6,085 bases of DNA from an uncultured Synergistales bacterium (GTDB lineage Bacteria; Synergistota; Synergistia; Synergistales; Aminobacteriaceae): contig CALFXN010000142.1 of assembly GCA_937957815.1 (NCBI GenBank), positions 1-6,085 on the forward strand. The letters are read 5' to 3'. A model generated the notes under the pieces. It had not been told where the DNA came from, made no database searches, and saw only the letters and a program-made list of their open reading frames with translations. How positions within the stretch are numbered: the stretch's first letter is position 1; every line of letters begins with the position of its first letter. This document shows positions 1-6,039 of the stretch, in pieces. Position numbers and translations under genes: made by a program.

Positions 1-1
1 C

Positions 2-163
2 CCCGGGTGTCCGCCGCGCCCCGAGGCGATCATCGACGGCTTTCTTCTGGCCGTGAAGAAGCTCGACGAGCGGCACCTCGGGCTCGCCTCGCACGCGCCC
101 GGCAAGGAGCCGATCGTCTTCCGCAGGGAGAGAGGAGAGGACACCCATGACGCTGCCGTCTGA
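2..163 (+). CDS. echC: Ech-type [NiFe] hydrogenase small subunit (NuoB/PSSST-like), C-terminal fragment
   Basis: This is the last 53 codons of a gene that starts before the window; the first complete codon is at 2 and the stop TGA is at 161-163. The fragment opens with PGCPPRPEAIIDG, the C-terminal signature of the NuoB / group 4 hydrogenase small subunit family. Its cysteine (third residue of the fragment) is the last ligand of the proximal [4Fe-4S] cluster, which passes electrons between the ferredoxin-like subunit and the catalytic large subunit. The tail after it is short and charged. The stop overlaps the next start (147) by 17 nt. The motif alone does not separate hydrogenase from complex I; the nickel-binding cysteines in the large subunit at 515-1594 do. 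The other cluster ligands are off the window. Confidence 0.88.
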   Translation, partial: PGCPPRPEAIIDGFLLAVKKLDERHLGLASHAPGKEPIVFRRERGEDTHDAAV

Positions 164-518
164 GAGAGTCGTCGGAACCGATGATCTCGTGCGGGAGGTG
201 TCCCTGCTGCATACCGAAGGCTACCGGCTCGTCACGGCGACCTGCGTGACGCTGCCGGAGGGGTTCGAGTTGCTCTATCACTTCGACCTCGACTACAACC
301 TGCTCACGTTCCGCCTGTCCGTCCCGGCCGGCGCCTCCGTCCCGAGCCTGACGGGCGTCTACCCGGCCGCGATGCTCGTCGAGAACGAGATCGCGGATCT
401 GTTCGGAATCACGTTCAACGGACTCCATCCGGACTTCAGAAAGCTGCTGCTCCTCGCGGAAGACGCGCCTCGCGCGCCGCAGGCGGCCCGAGGCGCCGAA
501 AAGGGGGAGCAGGCATGA
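147..518 (+). CDS. echD: Ech-type hydrogenase subunit D (NuoC / 30-kDa subunit-like)
   Basis: A 123-aa soluble subunit with no membrane segment or cofactor motif. The 30-kDa-subunit signature is clear: YPAAMLVENEIADLFGI at residues 72-88, then HPDFRKLL at 94-101 and the closing DAPRAP at 107-112. In this family it is a structural subunit packed against the large subunit, in the peripheral arm of the complex. The length fits the short EchD form and is well below bacterial NuoC (around 200 aa). The ATG at 147 is preceded by AGGAG at 133-137 with a 9-nt spacer. Its 5' end overlaps the echC-like stop by 17 nt, and its stop overlaps the echE start as ATGA (515-518), so translation is probably coupled across the three genes. 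The last ten residues or so are Ala/Gly/Glu-rich and look unconserved. Confidence 0.9.
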   Translation: MTLPSERVVGTDDLVREVSLLHTEGYRLVTATCVTLPEGFELLYHFDLDYNLLTFRLSVPAGASVPSLTGVYPAAMLVENEIADLFGITFNGLHPDFRKLLLLAEDAPRAPQAARGAEKGEQA

Positions 519-1594
519 CGAAGCATACGGTCATTCCGTTCGGCCCGCAGCATCCGGTATTGCCGGAGCCGCTGCAGCTCAGGCTCACGATCGAGGACGG
601 CAGGGTCATCGAGACCCTTCCGTCGATCGGATATATCCACCGAGGGCTCGAAAAGCTCGCCGAGCGCAAGGATTTCATCCAGGACGTATACCTGGTCGAG
701 CGCGTCTGCGGGATCTGCAGCTTCATCCATTCGCAGGCGTATTGCCAGGGAATCGAGACGCTGCTCGGCATCGAACCGCCCGCGAGGGCGAAGTACCTCC
801 GGGTCTTCTGGGCGGAGCTTCACCGGCTGCACAGCCACCTGCTGTGGCTCGGCCTCTTCGCGGACTCCTTCGGCTTCGAGTCGCTGTTCATGCAGGTGTG
901 GCGCATCCGCGAGGGGATCCTCGGCCTCATGGAGGCGACGGCCGGCGCCCGGATCATGCTGGGAACGTGCTGCATCGGCGGCGTCCGGCGCGACGTCCCG
1001 GACGCGGAGTTCAGCGGCATCCGGTCGCGCATCGAATCGCTCCGCGCGGACTACCTCGAAATTCTGCCCGCCGTTCGGGACGACATCACCGTGAAGACGC
1101 GGACCATAGGCGTCGGCGTGTTGTCGGCGGAAGCCGCGCGCGTCACGGGTGCGGTCGGCCCGGTCGCAAAGGCCTGCGGCATCGCGCTCGACCACCGGAC
1201 GCGCGGCTACGCCGCGTACGGCGATCTCGACTTCGAGGTCGTGACGCATACGGAGGGGGACAGTTACGCGCGGATGCTCGTGCGCTGCGAGGAGATCCTG
1301 CAGTCGTTCGGACTCGTGGAACAGGCGCTTGCGAAAATGCCCGCGACGCCGATCGCGACGCCCTTCCGGGGGAATCCCGACGGCGAGACGATCGAGCGCG
1401 TCGAGCAACCGCGGGGCGAAGTGATGTATTACCTTCGCGCCAACGGTTCTCCAATGCTTGACCGGGTGCGGATCCGGACGCCCACATTCGCCAACGTCCC
1501 GGCGCTTCTCGCGATGGTTCCGGGGTGCAGCACGTCGGACGTCCCTGTGATCATCCTGTCCATCGACCCCTGCATCTCGTGCACGGAGCGATAG
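515..1594 (+). CDS. echE: Ech-type group 4 [NiFe] hydrogenase large (catalytic) subunit
   Basis: A 359-aa NuoD-like protein carrying the Ni-Fe active site for ferredoxin-linked H2 formation or uptake. The N-terminal CxxC is in ERVCGICSFIH (Cys65, Cys68, His72); the C-terminal one is in DPCISCTER (Cys353, Cys356). All four nickel ligands are therefore present, which excludes a complex I NuoD. GPQHPVLPEP at residues 10-19 and YIHRGLEK at 40-47 are further family signatures. The protein ends exactly at the Arg after the second CxxC, so it has no C-terminal extension to cleave; known Ech/CooH-type enzymes share this trait, which implies maturation without the usual endopeptidase. The start at 515 has GGGGGAG at 503-509 with a 5-nt spacer and an ATGA overlap with echD. 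Group 4e (Ech) is the best call; assignment to another group 4 subtype cannot be excluded without a tree. Confidence 0.95.
   Translation: MTKHTVIPFGPQHPVLPEPLQLRLTIEDGRVIETLPSIGYIHRGLEKLAERKDFIQDVYLVERVCGICSFIHSQAYCQGIETLLGIEPPARAKYLRVFWAELHRLHSHLLWLGLFADSFGFESLFMQVWRIREGILGLMEATAGARIMLGTCCIGGVRRDVPDAEFSGIRSRIESLRADYLEILPAVRDDITVKTRTIGVGVLSAEAARVTGAVGPVAKACGIALDHRTRGYAAYGDLDFEVVTHTEGDSYARMLVRCEEILQSFGLVEQALAKMPATPIATPFRGNPDGETIERVEQPRGEVMYYLRANGSPMLDRVRIRTPTFANVPALLAMVPGCSTSDVPVIILSIDPCISCTER
1585..1588 (+). promoter_or_regulatory. Ribosome binding site of the ferredoxin-like subunit
   Basis: GGAG lies in the last codons of the large-subunit gene, 8 nt before ATG 1597. It supports the short start over the in-frame ATG at 1525 and re-initiation after the large-subunit stop at 1592-1594. 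Confidence 0.6.
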
Positions 1595-1596
1595 CC

Positions 1597-1899
1597 ATGA
1601 TTCCGTTCGTTCGAAACGTATTGAAGAACCTGTTCACGGGGCCCGCGACGCGCAACTATCCAGCCGCGCCTTCGCCGACGGTCGAAGGGGGCCGTTTCCG
1701 CCTGGACATGAATATCGGGGACTGCGTCTTCTGCGGCCTGTGCGCCCGCAGGTGTCCTGCCGGCGCCATCGAGGTCCGGCGCGACGAGCAGGCGTGGACG
1801 CTCGACCCCTACCGCTGCATCCTCTGCGGCGGATGCACGGAGGTCTGCCCGAAGAAGTGTCTGTCGATGCAGCCCGACTATCGGAAGCCCCGGGAGTAG
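1597..1899 (+). CDS. echF: Ech-type hydrogenase ferredoxin-like subunit, 2x[4Fe-4S]
   Basis: A 100-aa iron-sulfur protein that relays electrons from soluble ferredoxin to the small subunit. There are two complete CxxCxxCxxxCP motifs: Cys43, 46, 49, 53 (CVFCGLCARRCP) and Cys74, 77, 80, 84 (CILCGGCTEVCP). An additional Cys88 is not part of either motif. The N-terminus (VLKNLFTGPATRNYP) is typical of EchF and related complex I NuoI-like subunits, where it docks onto the complex. I chose ATG 1597 over an in-frame ATG at 1525: the earlier one lies deep in echE and would add 24 residues with no family resemblance, whereas 1597 is 2 bp after the echE stop and has GGAG at 1585-1588 with an 8-nt spacer. 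It is the last gene of the operon; the next gene is convergent, 4 bp away. Confidence 0.93.
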   Translation: MIPFVRNVLKNLFTGPATRNYPAAPSPTVEGGRFRLDMNIGDCVFCGLCARRCPAGAIEVRRDEQAWTLDPYRCILCGGCTEVCPKKCLSMQPDYRKPRE

Positions 1900-1903
1900 C
1901 GGT

Positions 1904-2545
1904 TTACGACGATACCGATCTGAGAAGTTCGGCGCCCGCGGTCCGGAAATACGCCTCCAGATCCCCCCAGGTGACGGAGCGGCGTATTTCCGGCCACGGG
2001 TCGCTTTTTGCGTCGTCGAAGTAGGTCAGGCATTTGATCATGTGATAGCGGTTGAGGTTCAGTCCCGGAAACTTCTCCCCGAGCCGGTCGTGGAGAAGCC
2101 GGAGCGGGAGACCCTGACGGGCGCATTCGTACAGGTCGATGAAATCCTTGAGCGCTCCGCGGTCCGAGAGCGCCGTCCACTTCATGAGCGCGATGTCGAG
2201 CGGCGACGCGATCGAGAGGCCCGGAAGGTCGTCGGGCGTCACGAACGGCCGGAGCATCGGATACGTGTAGCGGAGCCACGTGACGCGGCATTCGCCGAGC
2301 CAGCCGTGGAACGTCCCGGGCGCCGTCTCCGCGACGCGCAGGGGACCGAGCTCCCCGAGGCGCGAAGCGAGGGCTGCCGGGGAGAAGTCGTCCGGCGTGA
2401 ACCAGTCGAAATCGACGGACGTCCGGTGGCCGAAAAGCAGCGCGAGCCCAGTCCCGCCCGCGAGATAGGCGCCCCCGATCGGCGGGGTCGCGACCAGAAG
2501 CCTCAGTACGCGTTTCCGTTCGTCGTCGAGGACATCCCAAAACAC
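1904..2545 (-). CDS. AbiEii/AbiGii-type nucleotidyltransferase (putative toxin)
   Basis: A 213-aa protein (GTG start) of the AbiEii/AbiGii toxin family of DNA polymerase beta-like nucleotidyltransferases. Visible motifs are LAGGTGLAL (Gly30-Gly31-Thr32), the metal-binding pair VDFDWF (Asp45, Asp47), a strand around Arg87-Leu91 where the third acidic position would be expected but no Asp is obvious, and the helical motif DIALMKW..(S)DRGALKDFIDLY (Asp117, Lys122, Arg129, Lys133, Asp134, Asp137). The family transfers nucleotides to a target and several members are toxins; the substrate here is unknown. GTG 2545 is chosen because a strong Shine-Dalgarno lies 5 nt upstream and VFWDVLDDERKR matches the usual family N-terminus; the open frame back to 2749 reads as out-of-frame sequence. 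It overlaps the upstream DUF6922-like gene by 43 nt. A housekeeping nucleotidyltransferase role cannot be excluded. Confidence 0.87.
   Translation of the reverse strand: MFWDVLDDERKRVLRLLVATPPIGGAYLAGGTGLALLFGHRTSVDFDWFTPDDFSPAALASRLGELGPLRVAETAPGTFHGWLGECRVTWLRYTYPMLRPFVTPDDLPGLSIASPLDIALMKWTALSDRGALKDFIDLYECARQGLPLRLLHDRLGEKFPGLNLNRYHMIKCLTYFDDAKSDPWPEIRRSVTWGDLEAYFRTAGAELLRSVSS
1943..1993. repeat. Perfect 13-bp inverted repeat beside the convergent junction
   Basis: CCGGAAATACGCC at 1943-1955 and its exact reverse complement at 1981-1993 are separated by 25 nt. It lies in the 3' part of the nucleotidyltransferase gene (codons for the PEIRR and EAYFR segments), 44 bp past the echF stop. 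In RNA from either strand it could form a 13-bp stem. No T-run follows directly; five T's occur at 2005-2009 on the + strand, 11 nt after the stem. It could slow or end read-through between the convergent operons, or be incidental. Confidence 0.55.
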
Positions 2546-2820
2546 CGCATCTCCTCCTCCCGAAGTCCGAAAAAACTCTGCCAGCAGCGGGCCGTCTTGC
2601 GCGACAGCCTGCGGCTTTCGCACACGACGGCCTTTACGCTCCTCGCTCCGTACGTCCGGAAGATCCAGCGGACGTGCGTTTCGTCCCCTTCGTTGAGAAG
2701 CCGCTCGATGATGAACGCGGCGTGTCCGCGGACGTCGAGCGACTCCCACGCCGCATCCCAGAAGAGGGGACGGAATTCTTCGGGGATCCTCGTTTCTTCG
2801 GTCATCGGGAGCGGCGTCAT
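2503..2820 (-). CDS. Small DUF6922-like protein, putative antitoxin partner
   Basis: A 105-aa soluble protein. From memory it resembles the DUF6922 family, small proteins commonly encoded directly before AbiEii-type nucleotidyltransferases. Visible family-like features are LFWD (residues 19-22), the helix FIIERLLNEGD (36-46), RWIFRTYG (51-58), SRRLSRKTARCW (69-80) and FFGLREEEMRC (83-93). No catalytic motif or membrane segment is visible; the basic C-terminal half would fit nucleic-acid or partner binding. By position it is the candidate antitoxin or regulator of the nucleotidyltransferase, which starts inside it, but this is inference. ATG 2820 is chosen because it overlaps the exporter stop as ATGA and has a weak purine-rich AGGCGGA upstream; the next in-frame ATG at 2805 has no ribosome binding site. 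It is not a classical AbiEi: there is no room for the winged-helix plus C-terminal architecture of around 200 aa. Confidence 0.75.
   Translation of the reverse strand: MTPLPMTEETRIPEEFRPLFWDAAWESLDVRGHAAFIIERLLNEGDETHVRWIFRTYGARSVKAVVCESRRLSRKTARCWQSFFGLREEEMRCFGMSSTTNGNAY
2551..2560 (-). promoter_or_regulatory. Strong ribosome binding site of the nucleotidyltransferase
   Basis: On the minus strand this reads GGAGGAGGAG, ending 5 nt before the GTG at 2545. It lies inside the preceding 105-aa gene and decides the GTG start. It also encodes the Glu run (residues 88-90) of that upstream protein. Confidence 0.75.
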
Positions 2821-5800
2821 GGCATTCCGCCTGCCTCTCCCGCGACTGCGTGTCCGGACGAATCGAGCATCTGCCGTTTCGCGAGCGAGCGGAAGAGACC
2901 GCCCTGGGCCATGAGTTCGCCGAACGTTCCCTCCTCGACGATGCCTCCCCGGTCCATCAGGACGATCCTGTCCGCGCGGACGATCGTCGAAAGCCTGTGT
3001 GCCACGACGATTCGCGTCGCGTCGATCCGCTCGAGACTTCGCGAAATCTTCGCCTGCGTTCTGTTGTCGAGCGCCGACGTGGCTTCGTCGAACATGAGAA
3101 CCCGCGGATGTCCTGCGACCGCGCGCGCGATCAGCAGGCGCTGCTTCTGCCCGCCCGAGAGCGTTCCGGCTCCCTCGCTGACGATCGTGTGGAGGCCCAT
3201 CGGCATCGCCTCGATTTCCTCCGTCAGTCCCGCGATGTCGATCGCCTCGCGGACCTGGTCGAGCGAAAGGGCCCTGGAACACCGGACATTCGTCGCGATG
3301 TCGCCCGAGAGCAGCCCCCCGTCCTGGAGGACGACGCCGAGCGAGCTGCGGAGCTTCTTCATGTCGAGGTCGTTCAGGTCCTTGCTGTCGTAGAAGATCG
3401 AACCCATGTCCGGCGTCTCGAATCCGAGCAGGAGACGCAGCAGCGTGGACTTCCCCGACCCTGACGGACCGACGACGGCGAGAAATTCTCCGGCCCTGAC
3501 GTGAAGGCTGAAATCCCGGAGGATCGGCCGGCCGGACGTCTCGGCGACCGGCCGTTCCCGTCCGCTTCTCCGCACCTGCGCGAGCGGGTAACTGAAAGTG
3601 ACGTTTTCGATGTCGATCCGTCCCGTGATCTTGCCCGGATCCGTCTTGCCCTGTCCCGACTCGGGATACGCGTCGAGGATCGGCTGGAGATTTTCGAGCC
3701 CCGGAAGAGTTCCCGCCAGGAGCGCGGCGGACGAAAGACAGCTCATGCAGGCGACCTGGAGCGTTCCCCATGCCGAGAAAAACGCGAGAAGAGTCCCGGT
3801 ATTCCATTGCGCGCCGGTTTCGTGGCGCAGGGAGATCCCCGCGAGGACGGCGAGCGTCGCGACGAATGGAAATACCGTCATTGCGCGCGAGAGGCGATCG
3901 AGGTCTTTCCGGACCCCGGTCGCGATGCTGCGCTGGCGGCTGAAGAGGGCCGCCCAGCGTCCGAAAGCCCTGTTCTCGGCTCCCGTCGTCCGGAGTTTCG
4001 CGATCCCCGAGAGGATCTGGAACGTGAGCCCCGACGTCCTGTTCTGCATTTCGGTCACGCGCCGCGTTCCGTCGATCTGCCGCCGCCCGGTGCGCCACGC
4101 GAGCGCGAGGAGCGCGAGGAGACACGCGAGTCCCGTGAGTGCCGACCTCCAGTCGAGCCAGAGACACTGCGCGAACGGAAAGAGGACGAAAAGGACGTTG
4201 ATCCTGAAGAGTCTGAGTGCGGCGGTCGCCGATCGCCGCACGAGGAAGAGGCCGATGCCCCGGTTGACGAGGTCGCCCGCCTGGAAGCGCGAGAAGAATT
4301 TGACGGGGAGCCGGAGGATGCGGTCCCAGATTCCCGTCATGATGCGGTGCGACAGACGCGTTTCCATGCGCGCGAGCGAAAGTTCGCGCGCGAACCGCAA
4401 CAGCCCCGTGGATACGGCCACCGCAAAGAGGAGCAGCAGGAATTGGAGCAGGCGGGATCGGTCGCCGCGCGGGATGACGTCGTTCGCGACGATGCCGATG
4501 ATCGCCGGGGGAAGGAGCGTCAGCGCCGCCATGAGAATCTCGAGCGACGTCACGAAGAACCCTTCGCCCCTGAAGAGCATCGACAGGAACGCCCCCGTCG
4601 TCGTTCCGTCGTGTCCCGTCCGTGTCGAAAAGAGCTGCCGGAGCGACATCGGTTCCGCGGGCAGGGGGGCGTAGATCTGCCACGCCGTGTCGCCAAGAAG
4701 CGCGGCGGTCGCGTCGTCGAGAGGACGCAATCCGTTCGCGGCGTCCCAGATCCGGTACGAATCGTTCCGGGCCTTGCCCCGGATTCCGGGGAACGGAGCG
4801 CACGAACCGGGCCGCGGCGGAATCAGCGCGACCGGAACCGGACGGGATCGTCTCCCTTCGGTCCCGGATGCGGAGTCCCGGAGCCACGCGACGAGCGGAG
4901 CCCCGTCCTCCTTCCACCACGTTCCGACGAGGCGGACTTCCCGGATGCGCAGATCCGCCTCGTCGGCGATGTCCTGGAAATCTTCGGGCTGAACGTCCTC
5001 CCGATGGGAGGGAATCGGGATTCCCTGGAGCGCGAGAATTCTGTTGAACGCCGCCCTGAGGTGCGCGACCCGGTCCGCCTGACCGGACTGCGTCTTCGCC
5101 TCCCCGGGCTCCGTGACGCGGGAGGAGACGGGGAGCGATGAGCAGAGGTCGGAATAGGCCCCCGCGAACGATTCCTCGTCGGCTTTCTGCGCGGAGCGGA
5201 GCGCGCCGAGGTCGTCGGCGGCCCGGAGACGCGCGTTCATCGAGAGGAGCGAACCGACCATCGAATACCATGCGTCGAGAGATGTCTCGAAGTCGCCGGA
5301 CGAGAGCATCCCGGCCGTCGTCAGCACGCTCGCGCCGCATTTCTCCTGGGCGACGATCCAGCAGTTGTGGGGGAGGGGGAAGAAGACGTCTCCGGGCGGC
5401 GGCTCCGTGTCGACATAGAGTGCGTTGACCGGGGACTCCGTTTCGCCCGCGAGGCGGACCCATACGACGGCATCCCCGTCGGGAGCCGCCGGGGCGTCGG
5501 GAGGGATCTCGGTGCCGCCGCCGGCGGGAGGGATTCGTACCTTGATCCGCGGCAGCGGAACGATATCCTTGACGATGCCGCGTCCGAACAGTTCGAGGAA
5601 GCGGTCGATTTCCGCCGCGGCCGCGGAAAGTGCGTCTTTGCCGGAACGCGCGGACGCAAGGTACTCGGCGCGCGAACACCTGAGAACCCTCGTCCCGGGA
5701 ATGCCGCCCGCGATGAGGCCGTTCGAGCTTCCCGCTCCCTGCGCGAACGGGTCCGCCGCCGCGGAGGGGGCGATGCCGAAGAGGACGTCTCCGGCGACGG

Positions 5801-6017
5801 CCGTGAAGAGGTAGTCGCGCGGGCCCGTCTGTGCGTCGCCGTCGCGCGGAGTGAAGAAGACGTCGATCTGGCCTTCGAGGACGATCCAGATGTTCTCCGT
5901 TCCATCGAGGAAGAACGGCGAATGCCCCGTCACGTCCGTCTCGACGCCGGACGGCATCGGACGGGGGAGCGTCATACAGGTTTCGTCGCGGTTTTGTGGA
6001 GATTGTCTGTCCCGCAT
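2817..6017 (-). CDS. NHLP/NHLM-type bacteriocin export ABC transporter, permease/ATPase subunit (non-peptidase, ABC2-like)
   Basis: A 1066-aa inner-membrane half-transporter expected to export leader-bearing peptides. Residues 1-160 form a cyclic-nucleotide-binding-like sensor domain (WIVLEGQIDVFF 44-55, LFTAVAGDVLFGI 70-82). Residues 160-460 are a long soluble region with GTWWKEDGAPLVAW (365-378) and RPVPVALIP (392-400), as in NHLM ABC2 proteins; it may be a degenerate peptidase-like domain, with no catalytic Cys/His pair that I can see. Six membrane segments lie near 488-512, 523-541, 606-623, 625-641, 712-732 and 741-770. The ATPase domain is intact: A-loop Tyr810, Walker A GPSGSGKST 850-858, Q-loop Gln898, signature LSGGQ 953-957, Walker B Asp977/Glu978, D-loop SALD 981-984, H-loop His1007. 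The length is somewhat above what I recall for the family. ATG 6017 has AAAAGGAG 5 nt upstream. The usual partners (peptidase-ABC1, HlyD-like adaptor, precursor) are not in the window. Confidence 0.9.
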   Translation of the reverse strand: MRDRQSPQNRDETCMTLPRPMPSGVETDVTGHSPFFLDGTENIWIVLEGQIDVFFTPRDGDAQTGPRDYLFTAVAGDVLFGIAPSAAADPFAQGAGSSNGLIAGGIPGTRVLRCSRAEYLASARSGKDALSAAAAEIDRFLELFGRGIVKDIVPLPRIKVRIPPAGGGTEIPPDAPAAPDGDAVVWVRLAGETESPVNALYVDTEPPPGDVFFPLPHNCWIVAQEKCGASVLTTAGMLSSGDFETSLDAWYSMVGSLLSMNARLRAADDLGALRSAQKADEESFAGAYSDLCSSLPVSSRVTEPGEAKTQSGQADRVAHLRAAFNRILALQGIPIPSHREDVQPEDFQDIADEADLRIREVRLVGTWWKEDGAPLVAWLRDSASGTEGRRSRPVPVALIPPRPGSCAPFPGIRGKARNDSYRIWDAANGLRPLDDATAALLGDTAWQIYAPLPAEPMSLRQLFSTRTGHDGTTTGAFLSMLFRGEGFFVTSLEILMAALTLLPPAIIGIVANDVIPRGDRSRLLQFLLLLFAVAVSTGLLRFARELSLARMETRLSHRIMTGIWDRILRLPVKFFSRFQAGDLVNRGIGLFLVRRSATAALRLFRINVLFVLFPFAQCLWLDWRSALTGLACLLALLALAWRTGRRQIDGTRRVTEMQNRTSGLTFQILSGIAKLRTTGAENRAFGRWAALFSRQRSIATGVRKDLDRLSRAMTVFPFVATLAVLAGISLRHETGAQWNTGTLLAFFSAWGTLQVACMSCLSSAALLAGTLPGLENLQPILDAYPESGQGKTDPGKITGRIDIENVTFSYPLAQVRRSGRERPVAETSGRPILRDFSLHVRAGEFLAVVGPSGSGKSTLLRLLLGFETPDMGSIFYDSKDLNDLDMKKLRSSLGVVLQDGGLLSGDIATNVRCSRALSLDQVREAIDIAGLTEEIEAMPMGLHTIVSEGAGTLSGGQKQRLLIARAVAGHPRVLMFDEATSALDNRTQAKISRSLERIDATRIVVAHRLSTIVRADRIVLMDRGGIVEEGTFGELMAQGGLFRSLAKRQMLDSSGHAVAGEAGGMP
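4924..4966. repeat. Perfect 13-bp inverted repeat inside the exporter gene
   Basis: CCGACGAGGCGGA at 4924-4936 and its exact reverse complement at 4954-4966 are separated by 17 nt. It is fully within the exporter coding sequence, in codons for roughly residues 351-365 (ADEADLRIREVRLVG). A strong GC-rich stem is possible in the mRNA; no function is evident. Confidence 0.45.
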
Positions 6018-6022
6018 ACGTG

Positions 6023-6030
6023 CTCCTTTT
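6023..6030 (-). promoter_or_regulatory. Ribosome binding site of the exporter gene
   Basis: On the minus strand this reads AAAAGGAG, followed by a 5-nt spacer to ATG 6017. It favours 6017 over the internal in-frame ATG at 5975. A TAA at 6033-6035 (minus strand) just before it could be the stop of an upstream gene, which would fit an operon continuing beyond the contig end, but only 22 native bases are available. Confidence 0.75.
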
Positions 6031-6039
6031 TCTTATGGT

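Noticed and set aside
359..1408. A 349-codon minus-strand open frame opposite the hydrogenase large subunit
   Set aside because: It is antisense to a gene with clear nickel-binding motifs, is low in complexity and shows no family resemblance.
147..1899. Part of a complex I (NADH:quinone oxidoreductase, nuo) operon
   Set aside because: The order also fits nuoC-nuoD-nuoI, but the large subunit keeps both CxxC nickel motifs (Cys65/68 and Cys353/356), which NuoD lacks, and the 30-kDa subunit is only 123 aa.
1943..2009. A factor-independent terminator for the ech operon
   Set aside because: The stem has a 25-nt loop and the T-run is 11 nt away, so it does not meet the usual form. It is kept as an inverted repeat only.
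5009..5026. An 8-bp perfect palindrome with a 2-nt loop (AGGGAATC / GATTCCCT)
   Set aside because: It lies inside the exporter coding sequence, and 8-bp hairpins are expected by chance about once in a sequence of this size.
3501..5141. A 546-codon open frame on the + strand opposite the exporter
   Set aside because: Its translation is extremely rich in Arg, Glu and Asp with no domain. It is the antisense reading of a high-G+C gene whose minus-strand product has full ABC transporter motifs.
5611..5631. GC-rich hairpin TTTCCGC ... GCGGAAA
   Set aside because: It is only 7-bp arms over an alanine-rich coding stretch (residues 131-136 of the exporter), explained by GCN codons.
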